Shown: piece by piece, positions 30,540 to 43,069 of the stretch
Numbering within the stretch: position 1 is the first letter of the stretch
Layout of the letters: every line of letters begins with the position of its first letter
Assembly: GCA_016271365.2 (NCBI GenBank)
Contig: JADMNL010000022.1
Span: 225,408,501 to 225,472,500, forward strand
DNA length: 64,000 nucleotides
Source of the DNA: Neoceratodus forsteri
Taxonomy: Eukaryota; Chordata; Ceratodontiformes; Ceratodontidae
Reading direction: 5' to 3'
Made by a program: the position numbers and the translations under genes
Notes under the pieces: model-generated
What the model was told of the DNA's origin: nothing
The model's input: the letters and a program-made list of their open reading frames with translations, nothing else
Databases searched by the model: none

Positions 30540-33020
30540 GTGGTGTCATTCAAGCCACCTAAAGTGATAATTTATTTTGCCCAAATTGGTTCCAGAATGA
30601 TCTATAGATGGTGTGAAAAGTCCACGATGGTTGTTTAAACCATCTGAAGTTAAATTTTTATTTTGCAAACAATGGTTCAGGTATATCTGGAGCTGAGGTG
30701 AACTGTCCAGTAGTCACTTAAACCACGTGGTGATATTTTAGTTTTAAAAAGTGGGTTATGGTGATTAATGGGCTGGTGTGAAGATTAAATTATGTTTGGC
30801 CACCTGAGGTGATATTTATATTTTTCAAAATTGGGATCACGTAATTAATGTATCAAGTAAATATCTGAAGTTGTCATTTAGGCCACCTAAGGTGATTCTT
30901 CTTTGCTAAAATTTGTTCCATGTGATATGAATCTGGGGTAAAGTCCTGTTTGGGCCATTTCACACCAGATGAGGTAATATTACAATTTTGCCAAAAACAT
31001 GCTCCAATGTTCTATAGACCTTGTTGATTTCTTCATGGTTCTTTAAGACACACAGGTTGAAATTTTATTTGTTTCAAAAATGGTTTTGGTGAGTTAAATA
31101 GATGGAGTGAAAGATGACGGTGGTCATTTATTCCACCTGAGGTGATATTTTTTTGCCAAAAATGGTTTCTAGGAGATTGATGGAGCTGGTGTAAAATGTC
31201 CAAAGTGGTCATTGAAGACCAGAAGGATATATTTTATTGTTGCCAAAAATGGTTCAGGTAGTTATGGGTGATGTAAAGATTCACAGTAGGCTAGACCACA
31301 AGTGCTATTTAATTTTACAAAAATGGTTTCAGATTATATATGGAGACAGAGAAGGTGATGCAGTGTCCATTGAAAACCCACCTGGTGTGAACTTTTTATT
31401 TTGCAAAAAATGGAGTTGAGGTGATTTGCTGGGAAGATCTGTTTTTTACATTAATGCTACCGATGGGATATATATTTTTGCAAAAATCAGTTCAGGTAAT
31501 TAATAGGGTTTGGGTAAAAGATAGGCAGTGGTCATTCAATCACCTGAGGTGATATTTTATTTTGACAGAAATGGTTGGTAGTCTATGGAGTCATTACAAA
31601 GTCAGCAGTGGTTATTTCAAACAGCGGGCTGAAATTTATTTGCAAAAAACAGTTCAGTTGATATCTAGAGTTGGGGTGAAAGGTCCATGCCAGCATTTAA
31701 GACTGAGGTGATATTTGTAGTTTTGAAAAAGTGTGTTGGAAGTGACTGATGGGCTGGTGTAAAAGGTTTGAGATTGTCTTTAGGACACCTGAAGTGATAT
31801 TTGTACTTTTACCAAAACAGGTTCCTGATGGGGTTGATACAGTAGTGTCAGTGATGAGGCGGAGACATGATATTTTATTTATAGAAATTAATTCAGATAT
31901 TTATGGAGCCAGGGAAACTCTACAGAGGACCTTTGACAACCAGGGATAATGTTTTTTATTTTTGGAAAAATGGGTTTCCAAGTGATCTATGCAGACGAAT
32001 TGAATGGTACATAGTGGTCATTTGAGCCACCTGGGAATCATTCTATTCAGTACACTGCAAATCCATTCTAGGTGATTATGGCACCTGCATTAAAGGTCTG
32101 CAGTGCTCTTTAAAACACCTGATTTAATATTTTAATTTTACAAAATTGGTTCCAGGTCATGTATAGACAGGGCAAATGCTCTTTATCCCACCAGACTGAT
32201 ATTTCACTTGTTACCATAAAAGGTTTCAGGTGATCCATGGAGCCAGATTAAAAGTTCCTCTGTGGTTGTTTACGCCACCTGAGGTGAAATTTACATTTAC
32301 TGAAAATGGGTTGCAGGTTATGAAGCAGGGTAAGGTCTGAGGTTCATCGTTTAGGTCACCTGGTGATATATTAATTTTGAAAAAATATTCGGTGATATAT
32401 AGGATTGGGGTAAATGGTAGGCAGTGGTAATTTAGGTCACCCAGGTTTAAGCAGGTGGTGGTCATTTAGGCCACCTAAAGTGATAATGTATTTTTACCAA
32501 AAATTGGTTCAGTTGATCTATGGAGTAATTGTGGAAAGTCACGATGGTTTTATGCCATCTGATTAAATTTTATTTTTGCAACAGTAGTTCAGTGATATCT
32601 GGAGCTGAACTGAACTGTCACAGTGGTCATTTAAGCCATGTGAGCTGATATTTTAATTTTTTAAAAAGTGGGTTGCAGGTGAGTAATGGGCTGGTGTGAA
32701 GGTCAAGGGTTATTGTTTGCACCAGAGGTGACATTGTTTTCCCCAAACTGGGATCCAGGTAATTAATGTATCAGGTAAAGATGCAGTTGTCATTTAGGCC
32801 ACCTGGTGATTCCTTTTGCTAAAATTTATTCAGGTGATATGAATCTAGGGTAAGGTCTGTTTAGGTCATTTAGACCACATGGTGATATTTTAGTTTGCCA
32901 AAACATGCTGCAGTTGATCTATGGAGCCTGGTTGAAAATTTCTTCATAGTTCTTTAAGCCACCTAGTTGACATTTTTTTTGCTTCAAAATGGGTTTTGGT
33001 GAGTTAAATAGCTGGAGTGG
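30540..33020 (+). repeat. satA array in the palindrome centre
   Basis: Forward satA, about 27 monomers, many shortened by small deletions. The ordered variant set of 17.82-18.67 kb occurs twice here (30.54-31.25 and 32.46-33.02 kb, about 1.92 kb apart). The middle part (31.25-32.4 kb) resembles the 50.6-51.0 kb stretch. It has no mirror partner on the right side of the axis. Confidence 0.85.
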
Positions 33021-34734
33021 GTGAGGTTATGGTTGGGTTCAGGGTTTTGGGTCAAGTTAGATTTGGGTTGGGTTGGTGAGGTCAGGGTTCACATTAGGGT
33101 TGGGTTATGGTGAGGTTGAGTCAAGTTAAGTTAAGATTAAGTTAGAATGAGGTGAGGTAGGGTTAGGATAAAGTGAGGGTTAGGGTTAGGGTTAGGGTCA
33201 AAATCAGGTTTGGGTTAGGGTTAGGGTCAGTGTCAGGGTTGAGTTTAGATTTAGGGTTATAGTTGGAGTGAGGTTGGGGTTTAGGATGAGGAAACAGAGT
33301 TAGGGATAGGGTTAGGGCTAGGGTGAGGTGAGGGTGAGGGTCAGTGTGAGGGTTAGGGTTGTCATAAGCTGGGGTGAGGGTGAGGAACACTGTTGGGGTT
33401 TAGGGTTGGGTTGATTGAATTCAGGGTTAGGGTTGGGGGTGAGGGACAGGGTTAGCATTAGGGTTAGGGTTACGGTGAGGGTTAGGGTCAGGGTTAGGGT
33501 TAGTGTTACAGTGAGGTTGAAGGTTAGGGTTAGGGTTAAGGTTAGGGTTAACGTTTGGGTCAGGGTCAGGGTTAGGGTCAGCGATGCTTAGGGTGAGGTT
33601 TGAGTTAGGGTTAAACTAGGAAAAGTTAAGTAGGGTTGGGGAGGGTTTGGGATAGGTCAGGGTTGAGGTTAGGGTCAGGTAGGGTTAGGAGTTAGGTTAC
33701 AGTTAGGAATGGAAGTTAGGGTTAGGGTTACGCTGGGCTCCAACTGGTTAGGGTTGTGTTAGGTTAGGATTAGGGTTAGAGCAAGGGTTGAGTTAGAATC
33801 AATATTGGGTTTGGGGTTGGGGCTCAGGTTAGGGTTAGATCAAGGGTTGGTGGGGTTATTAATTAGGGCTAGGGTTAGGGTTAGGGCTAGGGCTAGGCAA
33901 GGGTTAGGGCTAGATTAGGTTAGCTTTAGTGTTAGGTTTAGGACTAGAGTTAAGGTTAGGATTAGGGTTAAGGTAAGTGTTAGGGTTAGGGCTAGGTTAG
34001 GGTGAGGGATATGGTTAGGGTTAGGGTTATGGTGAGAGTTATTTTGAAGGTTAGGGTCAGGGTTAGGCTTAGGGTGAATGTGAGGGTGAGGGTTAGGATT
34101 TGAGTTAGGGTTAGGGTCAGGGGTTAGGGTTAGTTTGAGGGTTAGTGTGAGGGTTATGATTAGGGTTAGGGATAGGGCTAGTGTCAGGGTTAGAGTTAGG
34201 GTTAGGGTTAGCGTTAGGATAAGGGTTAGGATAAGGGTTAGTCTTAGGGTTAGAATTAGGGTTAAGGTAAGTGTTAGGGTTAGGGATAGGGTTAGGGTGA
34301 CGGATATGGTTAGGGTTAGGGTTAGGGTGAGAGTTATTTTGAGGGTTAGGGTTAGGCTTAGGGTTAAGGTGAATATGAGGGTGAGGTGAGGGTTAGGATT
34401 TGAGTTAGGGTTAGGGTTAGGGGTTAGGTTTAATTTTAGGATTGGGGTTAGGGCTAGGGTTAGGGTTAGGGTTAGGGCTAGGTTTAGTGTTATGGTTATG
34501 GTTATGAATTAGCAATTAGGGTTAGGGTTAGGGTTGGGGTTAGCATTAGGGTTAGGGTTTTGTTTAGGGTTAGGGCTAGGGCTAGAGTCAGGGTTGAGTT
34601 TATGGTTGGGGTTGGGTTTGGGCTAGGGCTAGGGTGAGGTGAGGGTCCAGTGGGGTGAGGTTGAGTTATGGTTAGTGTTAAGTTAGGGTGAGGATGAAAA
34701 GAGTTGGGTTAGTGTTAGGGTTTGGTTAAAACAT
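33020..34734 (+). repeat. Telomere-like array with ~300-bp higher-order period
   Basis: TTAGGG variants throughout. Two successive units share rare words in the same order: AAGGTAAGTGTTAGGG at 33970 and 34264; GAGAGTTATTTTGA near 34033 and 34328; GGATTTGAGTTAGGG at 34097 and 34397. This gives a period of 294-300 bp. The last 95 bp (34640-34734) mirror 30433-30538; the rest has no mirror on the left. The 84-residue Arg-Val frame at 34135-34389 is a repeat artefact. Confidence 0.85.
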
Positions 34735-34827
34735 AGAAACATAGACTTTGATGGCAGATAGGACCGCTAGACCCACCTAGATCTACCATTTCTACAGACA
34801 GGACACCAGATCTAGTTAACCAACAGC

Positions 34828-37400
34828 CTATTTCACCCCCCACAAAATTGCCTTATGTCTGTCCCATACATTCTTGAAATCTCCACATTTTAGACTGACC
34901 TCCTCAGTAAGGCTATTCCAGCCATCACTACCCTCTCTGAAATAATACTTCCTCATTGCCCTAGACTGCCCTCCTTTATCTTTAAATTCATCCCTTGTTG
35001 TAAGTCTCTTTCTGAAAGATGCTACCCTCATGGACTTTGAAGTTCACTGAAGTACTTAAAACTTTCTATCATGTCCCCTCTCCTTCTTTCCTCAAGGGTA
35101 TACATATTAGCTCTTTAGTCTCTCCTCATATGGCTTCTCTTGCAGACCCTGCCATTTAGTTGCCCTCCTCTGGACTACCTCTATCTGTATATCCTTACGG
35201 AATGAGGTCTCAGAACTGGACACAGTACTCAGATGGGTCTCACCAACTGTCTCTAAAGGATAACAACTTCCTGTTTCTGCTGCTGATGCCTCTCCTAACA
35301 TCCCAGTATACCCCAAGCCCTCCCTACTGCCTTCTCACATTCTTGCCAACCTTAGGTCATCTGATATGATTAGGTCCCTTTCCTTTTTGTTGTTGTTACT
35401 ACCTCCCACCATTGTGTATTCCCCTGGGTTCTTGTTCCCAGGTGCATTATTTACACTTCTTGCAGATCTAGCTGCATACTTCTGACCATTCTTCCAACCA
35501 AGTCCCTTTTCTCCTTTCACGCCTCCTTGTCTTATCAAACCTATTCAGAAGCTTGTGCCATCTGCAGGCATGCTTTCCTTCCAGTCCTCTGCAATGTCAC
35601 TGGTAGAGACACAAAAGGACTGCACAATACTGAACCCTAAAGTCCCCTACAACCCTCTGTCAGGTGGACTCCATTTACAATTGCTGTGTCCTGTTGTGCC
35701 CAATGTTTTCCAGACACCACCCTGGGACCTCCCAGGCTGGTTAATTTGACTATTAATCTTCTGTGCAGGACTGTGTCAAATGCCTTGCTAAAGTCTAGGT
35801 AGGCTATACAGCCCTCCTGGTCTACTACTTTGGTCCCAGTCAAGATCTGTGAGTCATCTGACAGACCTTCCATGAATCCATGCTGCCTTGGGTCCTGTGC
35901 TCCACTGGCCTCTGGTTCCAATATTCTTTCAATCAAGTACTCCATCACTTTCCCTACCACAGAGGTCAGACACCAGAAGGCCTGTAGTTTCCTACCTCTA
36001 TCTTGGTCCCACTTTTGAGAAGCCACATCCACCTTCCTCAGTCACTCAAGTACCACACTCCCAACCGATCAATAAAAAGGCAACAGTGGTTTCACTAGTT
36101 CCTCCTTAATTCTTTGGAATTCTGGGGTGAATTCATCAGGACCCATTACTTTGTCCATCTTCAGTTTGGGGTTCTTGTAGAACCCTTTCTTCTGTGAAAG
36201 GACTGGGATCGACCCCTATCAAAAGTGCACCTATTGAATTAGGACTTCCCCTCCTCTTTTGAATACTGACGAAATATTCATTCAGTATCCCTACTTTCAC
36301 TGTCCCACTCCTGCCCACCCACGGTCATTCTATTGTCCTATCCCTCCCTTTGTCTTTCCGGCCAGTGTACCTATAAAGGTTTATCATGTACTGAGTTGGC
36401 GATCTCTAGGTTGGGCCTTTATTCTGACCTCCCTCCTTTCCTTCTGCCTTACTGGTACAGCTCTGTCTACTCGCCTGTGTTTCCTTACCTTCCGGATACT
36501 ATCTTTCTTCCTGACTTTCACACCCTCAAAAGACATAGTGGCTTTTCTTTCATTTGATTTGTTTATTTGCTTCACACAAAAGGCTTTGGCCTCTGTGAGG
36601 GCAGTTTGATGATTCCCATTGTTGCTCCAGCTCCTTCAGCTGTTACTAGTGCTTTTCTGAGCACTCCCATCTGACAAATCAGCCCTCCTAAAAAGTAGTA
36701 CCCACACTTTTTATGAGCAGCTCTGCAGCAGGTTCAAATGAACCACTGTTGATGGTCTTGTCCCCAGATGCCCACTTCAAGATCAGAGTCCTCTCCCCAC
36801 GTTTGAGTACCGGTCTAAGATTGCACCACACAGTGGGTTCACAAACTAGCTGTCTATGCCTGCCTGTGGGCATCAGATAGCCTACTCTTGGATATGGCTG
36901 CGATATGCTCACATTAACATCTGGTATTCAGGTCTCCCATCAACAGTATCTCCCTTTCTATACATTCCAGAATGCCTTCTACCATATCCTTGTCCATTCC
37001 CTCCCTGACATGAGGTCCTCACAATCCTTGGATTTAGTGCCTCAGTCTCAGGTGACCCCAGTGCCTCCTCTCCTCCTGTTTACTCTTGTGTTCAGTTGCT
37101 TCTCCTTCCTGCACATGACTACTCCTCCCCTCTTCTCCCTGCCTATCTCTCCTGCAGGTTATGTACCCTGGTATGTTAACATCCCGTCTAGTTCTCTGTA
37201 CCATGTTTCTGTGTGCCATTGACAGCCTGCATCCCTCTTCCATCAAGGCCACCAGCTCAGGGCTTGTTGCCCAGACTAAGCATTGAACTCATTACCTCCA
37301 CTTCCTGATGGCCTTACTCCCTTTGCCCCATCCCTGTCCTTCTTGCTGTCACTTTCTCCACTACCCTACTTCTCCCGCTGACACCTCTATATTGGGTACG
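34828..37400 (-). pseudogene. LINE ORF2 remnant, antisense copy
   Basis: Minus-strand pieces: VALMEEGC-type endonuclease text near 37250; DVNIPGYIT at 37180; pre-RT linker near 36318-36136 (ILNEYFVSI, FTEERVLQE); RT at 36032-35637 with DPRQHGFMEG and an intact block A YLDFSKAFDTV (35778-35801); then post-RT (ETHLSTVS.. near 35220) and the C-terminus at 35031-34828 (RKYYFREG, WNSLTEEVS). Frames change every 100-400 bases. Block A is better here than in the left copy, whereas block C and the endonuclease are worse, so damage is independent in the two copies. Confidence 0.75.
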
Positions 37401-37499
37401 CACTTACTACCGTGATTATTTGAGAGGCTAAGTTTCCTACTCCTTTCAGTGCCTCCCACCTTCGCCAGTTTAAAGCTTGCCAATGAAGCATTTAAACCA

Positions 37500-38225
37500 A
37501 TCACCTAGGATCCTGGTTCCCTCCCAGACAGATGCAGCCCATCATGCAACACAAGCACATCACTCCAGATGGACCCCAGTCCCAGTGAAGCCATCCCTGA
37601 GCCACAGGTTTTCAACCACTGATTGAATCCCATGGTGCAGAACACTGCCTCTCCTATACCATAGATGGGCAGCACCTCCGAGAATTACAGTGTGTACTAC
37701 CAGACCAAAGCCCCTCCCCATTTCCACAAAATTCTTCCTGCACTTCTCTAATCCCTCTCTTGAGTCATTTGTCTAGGTGGACAAGCATCAAAACTCCTCC
37801 CTGCAGCTGCTCGGCAATCCTGAGGTTAACTCCTGTCTCTCAAGCCATGGCAGGCAGGCACCTCACCTCCTCTCCCTTTCCTCCCCATTTCTACCTTCCT
37901 GGTCCCCACCAGGGTTGTTTTATTCCCCACGGTCTGCCCACCACCCTCTGAGTCTCCTTTGGAGGTTCCAACATCCTCCTTGGTCTCACAGCAGTTGCCT
38001 CCATAGAATAGCAAATTGTGGAAGTACAACTGAAGGATGCACCTCTGTTCCACCACCCCACTCCCAGGCCCTGTAGTCCAACCACTCCTCTTTCTTGGCA
38101 ACCTCTGAGACACGGCAGAGGCACTGGTGAACCCCTGGATGGAGAGAGTCACAAATCCTAGCCAACTCAGCTATAGATGAGCAACCTCCTCCCTCAGCCA
38201 GAGGTGCCTGCAGATGGGACAACAC
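37500..38225 (-). pseudogene. LINE ORF1 remnant, antisense copy
   Basis: Minus-strand pieces keep AELARICDSL (near 38165), RLPRKRSGWTTG (near 38090) and HDGLHLS (near 37545, block-V Asp and His). The block-I Gly-Asp-Ser is lost through an 11-base deletion (LVGTRKVEMG near 37905), and the Gly-Thr-Asn-Asp block is damaged near 37775. It is a dead SGNH-type ORF1, consistent with the left copy. Confidence 0.7.
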
Positions 38226-38799
38226 AGCATCCTCAGAATACTCCCAGAGACTGCTGCTCCACCACTGCCTGCACCCTCAATCATGTTATTTCAAAAACCG
38301 CAACTGTTTGCAATCCTTACAACTTTCCTTTGTTTTTCCTCCTCTCTCTCTCTTACTTTTCCTTGTGCCTTTAACTCCTGATTGTCTGTTCTGAGACAGA
38401 ATATCCTATATTTCTCAGTAACCATTACTTGCTCAGAGGCAGACCTAGAGGAGAGACAGAGCTACTGCCCTTCTAGGATGGTGGGTCTTTGGTGATTCTG
38501 TGATCACTCACCTCCTCCCAAACGGAAGTTCTGTTGTCGTCAAATACTGTACCTAAAAAAAATAGAACCAGCTTTGGTGGGGGTGGAGAGGGAGGAAGAG
38601 GGCAATATAGTCCCAACTATTAGCAGAATCTTTCTAAAGTCTTTAATGTACTTCCTTCTAGCAACTCCCTACTTACTAGATCTTTCTAAGTGTTTAAACC
38701 TACAACAGTTAAGTCCTTTCCAATCACTGAGTTACCTAAATAACTGTTCAGATACATTCAATAGTTAACCCAACAAACACATAAAAACATTTGTGGTTT

Positions 38800-38990
38800 T
38801 TTACCTAATTAAAGGTCCAAGTACAAAGTTTTCTGTATAGCAGAAGTTCAGTCACAGCAGATCCTTTCTCACAGTATCTTCTGTAATATCTTAAGGTCCA
38901 AATACAAAGTTCTTCTACTGTAGTCCCAGCAGAAGTTCAGTCCACAGCCCACAGCAGTCCCATCTCCTAGTGTTACACCTAGCAGATTAG
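38800..38990 (-). promoter_or_regulatory. LINE 5' tandem monomers, antisense copy
   Basis: AAAGGTCCAAGTACAAAG (38814) and AAGGTCCAAATACAAAG (38891) each begin a unit continuing to CAGCAGAAGTTCAGT. This matches the two 5' monomers at 25689-25882 in reverse. Each unit has small losses. Confidence 0.6.
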
Positions 38991-38993
38991 GAT

Positions 38994-41900
38994 TAGGAGT
39001 TAGGGTTAGGTTAGGGTTGGGGTGAGGATAGGATTAGGGTTGAGTTAGGGTGAATGAGGTGAGAATTGGGATTTGAGCTAGGGTTAGGGTTAGGGTTAGT
39101 TTGAGGGTTAGGGTGATTGTTATGGATAGGGTTAGGGTAAGGATTAGGGTGAGGGTTAGGGTAGTTGTTAGTCTTAGGTTAGGGGTTAGGGTTAGTGTTA
39201 GGGTTAGGCTTAGGGCTAGGGTTATGGTTAGGTTTCCAGTGAGGTGTGGGTGGATTAGCAAGTTAAGGTTATGGTTAGGTTAGGGCTAGTGCTAGAGTTG
39301 GGTTAGGTTTAGTGTTGAGGATAGGTTTAGGGATAGGATAGGGTGATGGTGAGTTTGAGTTTACGTGAGGTGAGGTTAGTGTTATGGTTAGTGTTACGGT
39401 TTGGTGAGGATGAGGTAAGGGTTAGGGTTAGGGTTAGGGTTAGGATAGGGTGAGGTCAAGAGGTTGCATTAGGGTTAGGTCAGGTAAGGTTAGGGTTAGT
39501 GTGACAGTGAGGTCAAAGTTGATGAGGTTAGGTTGGGTTGGGTTCAGGTCAGGTTAGGGTAGGGTTAGGGTTAGGATTGGGTCAGGTCGGGGTTTGGGTT
39601 AGGTTTAGGGTTGGGGCTAGGTTTAAAGGCTAGTTTGGGGTCAGAGTTAGGGTTGGGTTATAGTTAGGGTTAGGGCTAAGTTAGGGTTATGGGAGGATGA
39701 GGTTAGGGTTAGGTTAGGGTTAGGGCTAGGGTTGGTGTAAGATTAGGGTTGGGGTAAGGGTCAGGGTTGGGGTGAGGGTCAGGTTAGCAGTAAGGTCAGG
39801 AGTGAGGTTAGGGTTAGGGTGAGGTGAGGTAAGGTCAGGGTTAGGGTTAGGGTTAGTGTGTGGGTGAGGGTCAGGGTTAGAGTGAGGGTTAGGGTTAGGG
39901 TCAGGATCAGAGTTAGGGTTAGGGTTAGGATTAGGGTCATTGTCAGGGTTTGGGTTAGGTTTAGGGTTAGGGTTAGAGCTAGTTTTAGGGTTAGGGTTAT
40001 TGTTAGGGTAAGGGCTAGGTTAATGGTTAGGGTTAGTGTTAGGGTTAGGGTTAGCGTTAGGGTTAGGGCTAGGGTTACATGTAGGGTTAGGGTTAGGGTT
40101 ATTGTTAGGGTTAGGTTTAGGGTTAGGGTTAGAGTTAGGGTCAGAGTTAGGGTTAGGTTTAGGATTAGGGTTAGGGATAGAGCTAGGGTTAGGGTTATGG
40201 TTAGGGGTTAGTGGTTAGGGTTAGGGCTAGGGTTAGGGTTAGCAGTAGGGTTAGATTTATGGTTAGGATTAGGGCTAGGGCTAGAGTTAGGGTTAGGTTT
40301 AGGGTTGAGACTCGGTGTGGGTGAGGGTGAGGTTTAGGGGTGGGTGAGTGAGGTTACGTAGTTAGGTTAGGTTGAGGTTATTGCCAAAGTTTGGGTTGAG
40401 GTTAGGATTAGATTGGGTTAGGGTTGGGGTTGAGTCAAGATCAGGTTAGGGTTAGGGTTAGGATTGGTCATTGTCAAGTTGGTTAGGTTTAAGGGGTTGG
40501 GTTGAGGCTAGTTTTGAGTTAGGTTATTGTTAGGGTAAGACTAGGTTAATGGTTAGGTTAGTGTTAGGGTGATGTTAGGGTTAGGGTTGGGTTGTGTTGG
40601 GTTAGGACTAGGGTTACAGTAGGGTTGGGTTATTATTGCTGGGTTGAGTTTGGGTTAGGGTTAGAGTTAGGGTCAGGAGGTTAGGGTAGGGTTTAGGGTT
40701 AGGGTAGGGATAGGCTGAGTTAGGGTTAGTTGGGGTTAGTGGTTAGGGTTAGGGTTAGGGCTAGCGTTGGGTGAAGAGGGTTAGATTTATGGTTAGGATG
40801 AGGCTGAGACTAGAGTTAGGATTAGGGTTGGTTTGGGGTTAAAGCTAATGGTGAGGGTGAGGTGAGGTTTGGGAATGGGTGGTGTTGGGTTACAGTTAGA
40901 GTTAGGGTTAGGTTGAGAACTTATTAAAGTTTGGGCAGGTTAGGATTAGATACAAGGTTAGGGTTGGGTGAGGGTAACTTCAGGGTCACGGTCAGGTCAG
41001 GGTAGGTTAGGGCTAGTTTAGGGTGAGGTTAGGGTTAGGGCTAGGTTTAATGGTTTAGTGTTAGGGTTATGGTTAAAGTTAGGGTTGGGCAAGTTAGGAT
41101 TGGGTTAGGGTTAAGGTTAGGTTGGATCAGGGTTAGCGTAGCATTGCAGGTAGGGTTGGGTTAGGATAGGTTGAGCTAGAGCTACATAAAGGTTAAGTTT
41201 AAGGTTAGGAAGGTTTGGATAGGTCAAGGGTTGGGTTAGGGTCAGGGTTTTGGTCAGGGTTGAAAAGTTTGGGCTAGTGCTCCAGCAGATTGGATGGGTG
41301 AGGTTGGATTAGGGTTAGAGCAGGTTAGGGTTAGGGTTAGGGTTAGGCAGGGTTAGGGTTAGGCTAGGGCTGGGAAGGTTAGGGTTACAGTTAGCTTTAT
41401 TGTTGGGTTTAGGACTGATGGTTTCGGTGAAGGTTAGAGTTAGGGTTAGGGTTGAGTTGGGTAAGTATTGGTCAGGGTTAGGGTTAGGGTTAGGGTGAGG
41501 ATAAGTTAAAGTTGGGTGAAAGTTGAGGTGAGGGTTAGGGTTAGGGTTGGTAGCATAGGGGTGAGGCTTTGGAGTTGAGATTAGAGTTAGTGGTAGGGTG
41601 AGGATAAGAAGAGTTAATATTGATGTGAGAGTTAGGGTGAGGTTAGGGTAAAGGATATGTTTAGGGTTAGGGTTAATGTGATGGTGACTTTGAACTTTGA
41701 GTTAGAATTAGGGTTAGGGTTAGGGGTAGGGTTAGGGTTAGAGGTTAGTTTGAGGGTTGGAGTGAGGGTTATGGATAGTGTTAGGTTAAATTAACAAGGG
41801 TTAGGTATGGGTTAAAGTAAGGGTTATAGTATGGGTTAGACTTAGGTTTAGGGGCTAGGGTTAGTGTTTGGGTTAGGGTTAAGGCTAGGTTTAGGGTTAC

Positions 41901-43068
41901 GGCTAGGGTTAGGGCTAGGGTTAGAGTTATGGTTAGGCGTTAGGGGTTAGGGTTGGGTTGAGCTAGGGTTAGGTTAGCAATCGGTTGGGTTATGGTTAGA
42001 TATCACTATAGCTAGCGTTAGAGTTAGGGTTAGGGCTAGGGTGAGTGTGAGGGTGAGTTTTAGGGTGAGGGTTAGGGTTATGTTTAGTGTTAGGGATAGG
42101 GATAGAGATAGGGTTAGAGTGAGGGTGAGGGTGAGGGTTAGGGGTTAGGGTTAGGGTTAGGATTAGGGTTAGGGTTAGGTTTGGGGTGAGGGCCAGGGTT
42201 AGCGTTAGGGTTAGGGTTAGGGTGAGGGTTAGGGTCAGGGTTACGGTTTGAGTTAGGGTGGATAGAAGGTTAGGTTAGAGTTAGGGTTAGGGTTATGGTT
42301 GCATTAGGTTCAGGGTCAGGGTTAGGGTCAGGGGTACGTTAGCATTAGGGTGAGGGTTTGGGTTAGAGTTTAGGTGAGGTTAGGAATGAAGCTAGTGAAG
42401 AGTTAGGGTTGGGTTAGAGAATGTGGGATAGAATCCAGGTTGAGTTAGCGTTAGGTTAGGGTCCAGGGTTAAGATCAAGTTAAAGTTAGGGTTAGGGTTA
42501 CAGTTAGGGTTAGAGTCGCAGCAGGGTTAGGTTAGGTTTGAGTTAGGGTTAGGGTTGGGTTAAGTTAGATTTAGGGTTGGGGTTTGGCTGAGGACAATTG
42601 GGTTGGAGGTGAGGCTAAGTGGAGAGTTTGGGTGAGGGTGGTGTTAGGTTAAGTTAGTGTTAGGGTTACAGTGAGGTGAAGTTATTGTTAGGGTTTTGGA
42701 CTAGGGTTAGGATTAGATTTGAGGTTAGGGTTGGGGTGAGGTCAGGTTAGCATTAGGGTTAGGTGATGGTGAGAATTAGGGTTAGGTGAGGATTAGGGTT
42801 AGGGTTAGCGTCAGGTCAAGTTGGGTTAGGGTTATGGATAAGGTCAGGGTCAGGTTAGGTTTAAGGTTAGGGTTAGAGTTAGGGTTAAGGTTAGGTTTAA
42901 GGTTAGGGTTAGGGGTAGAGTTGGGTTAGGTTGAGGTTGGGCTAAGGTTACAAGTAGGGTTAGGATTGGATTATTGTTAGGGTTGGGTTAGGTTGGGTTT
43001 AGGGTTGAGTCAGGGTCAGGGATAAGGTTAGGTTTAGGGTTAGGGTGAGGTTAGAACCAGGGTTAGGG
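38994..43068 (+). repeat. 4.1-kb degenerate telomere-like (TTAGGG) array, right arm
   Basis: Mirror of 21288-25685. Matching rare-word order at the LINE edge (TAGTTTGAGGGTTAGGGTGA, TTGTTATGGATAGGG, GTTAGTCTTAGG) pairs 39.06-39.28 kb with 25.36-25.62 kb. Patches of near-perfect GGGTTA alternate with patches where bases are missing. Frames at 39101-39283, 39858-40211 and 40036-40218 encode Val-Arg or Leu-Gly runs and are artefacts. Confidence 0.9.
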
Positions 43069-43069
43069 T

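Larger units (their letters stand above)
34735..38993 (-). mobile_element. CR1-like LINE, antisense mirror copy
   Basis: Same element as 25686-30432 in reverse, 3' tail at 34735 and 5' end at 38993 (CCTAGCAGATTAGG, the complement of CTAATCTGCTAGG). It is 4.26 kb against 4.74 kb on the left; most of the difference comes from many 1-4 base losses and not one large deletion. Both copies have telomere-like DNA outside each end with matching variants, so they are duplicates of one insertion event (or of one molecule), not two independent insertions. Confidence 0.9.
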
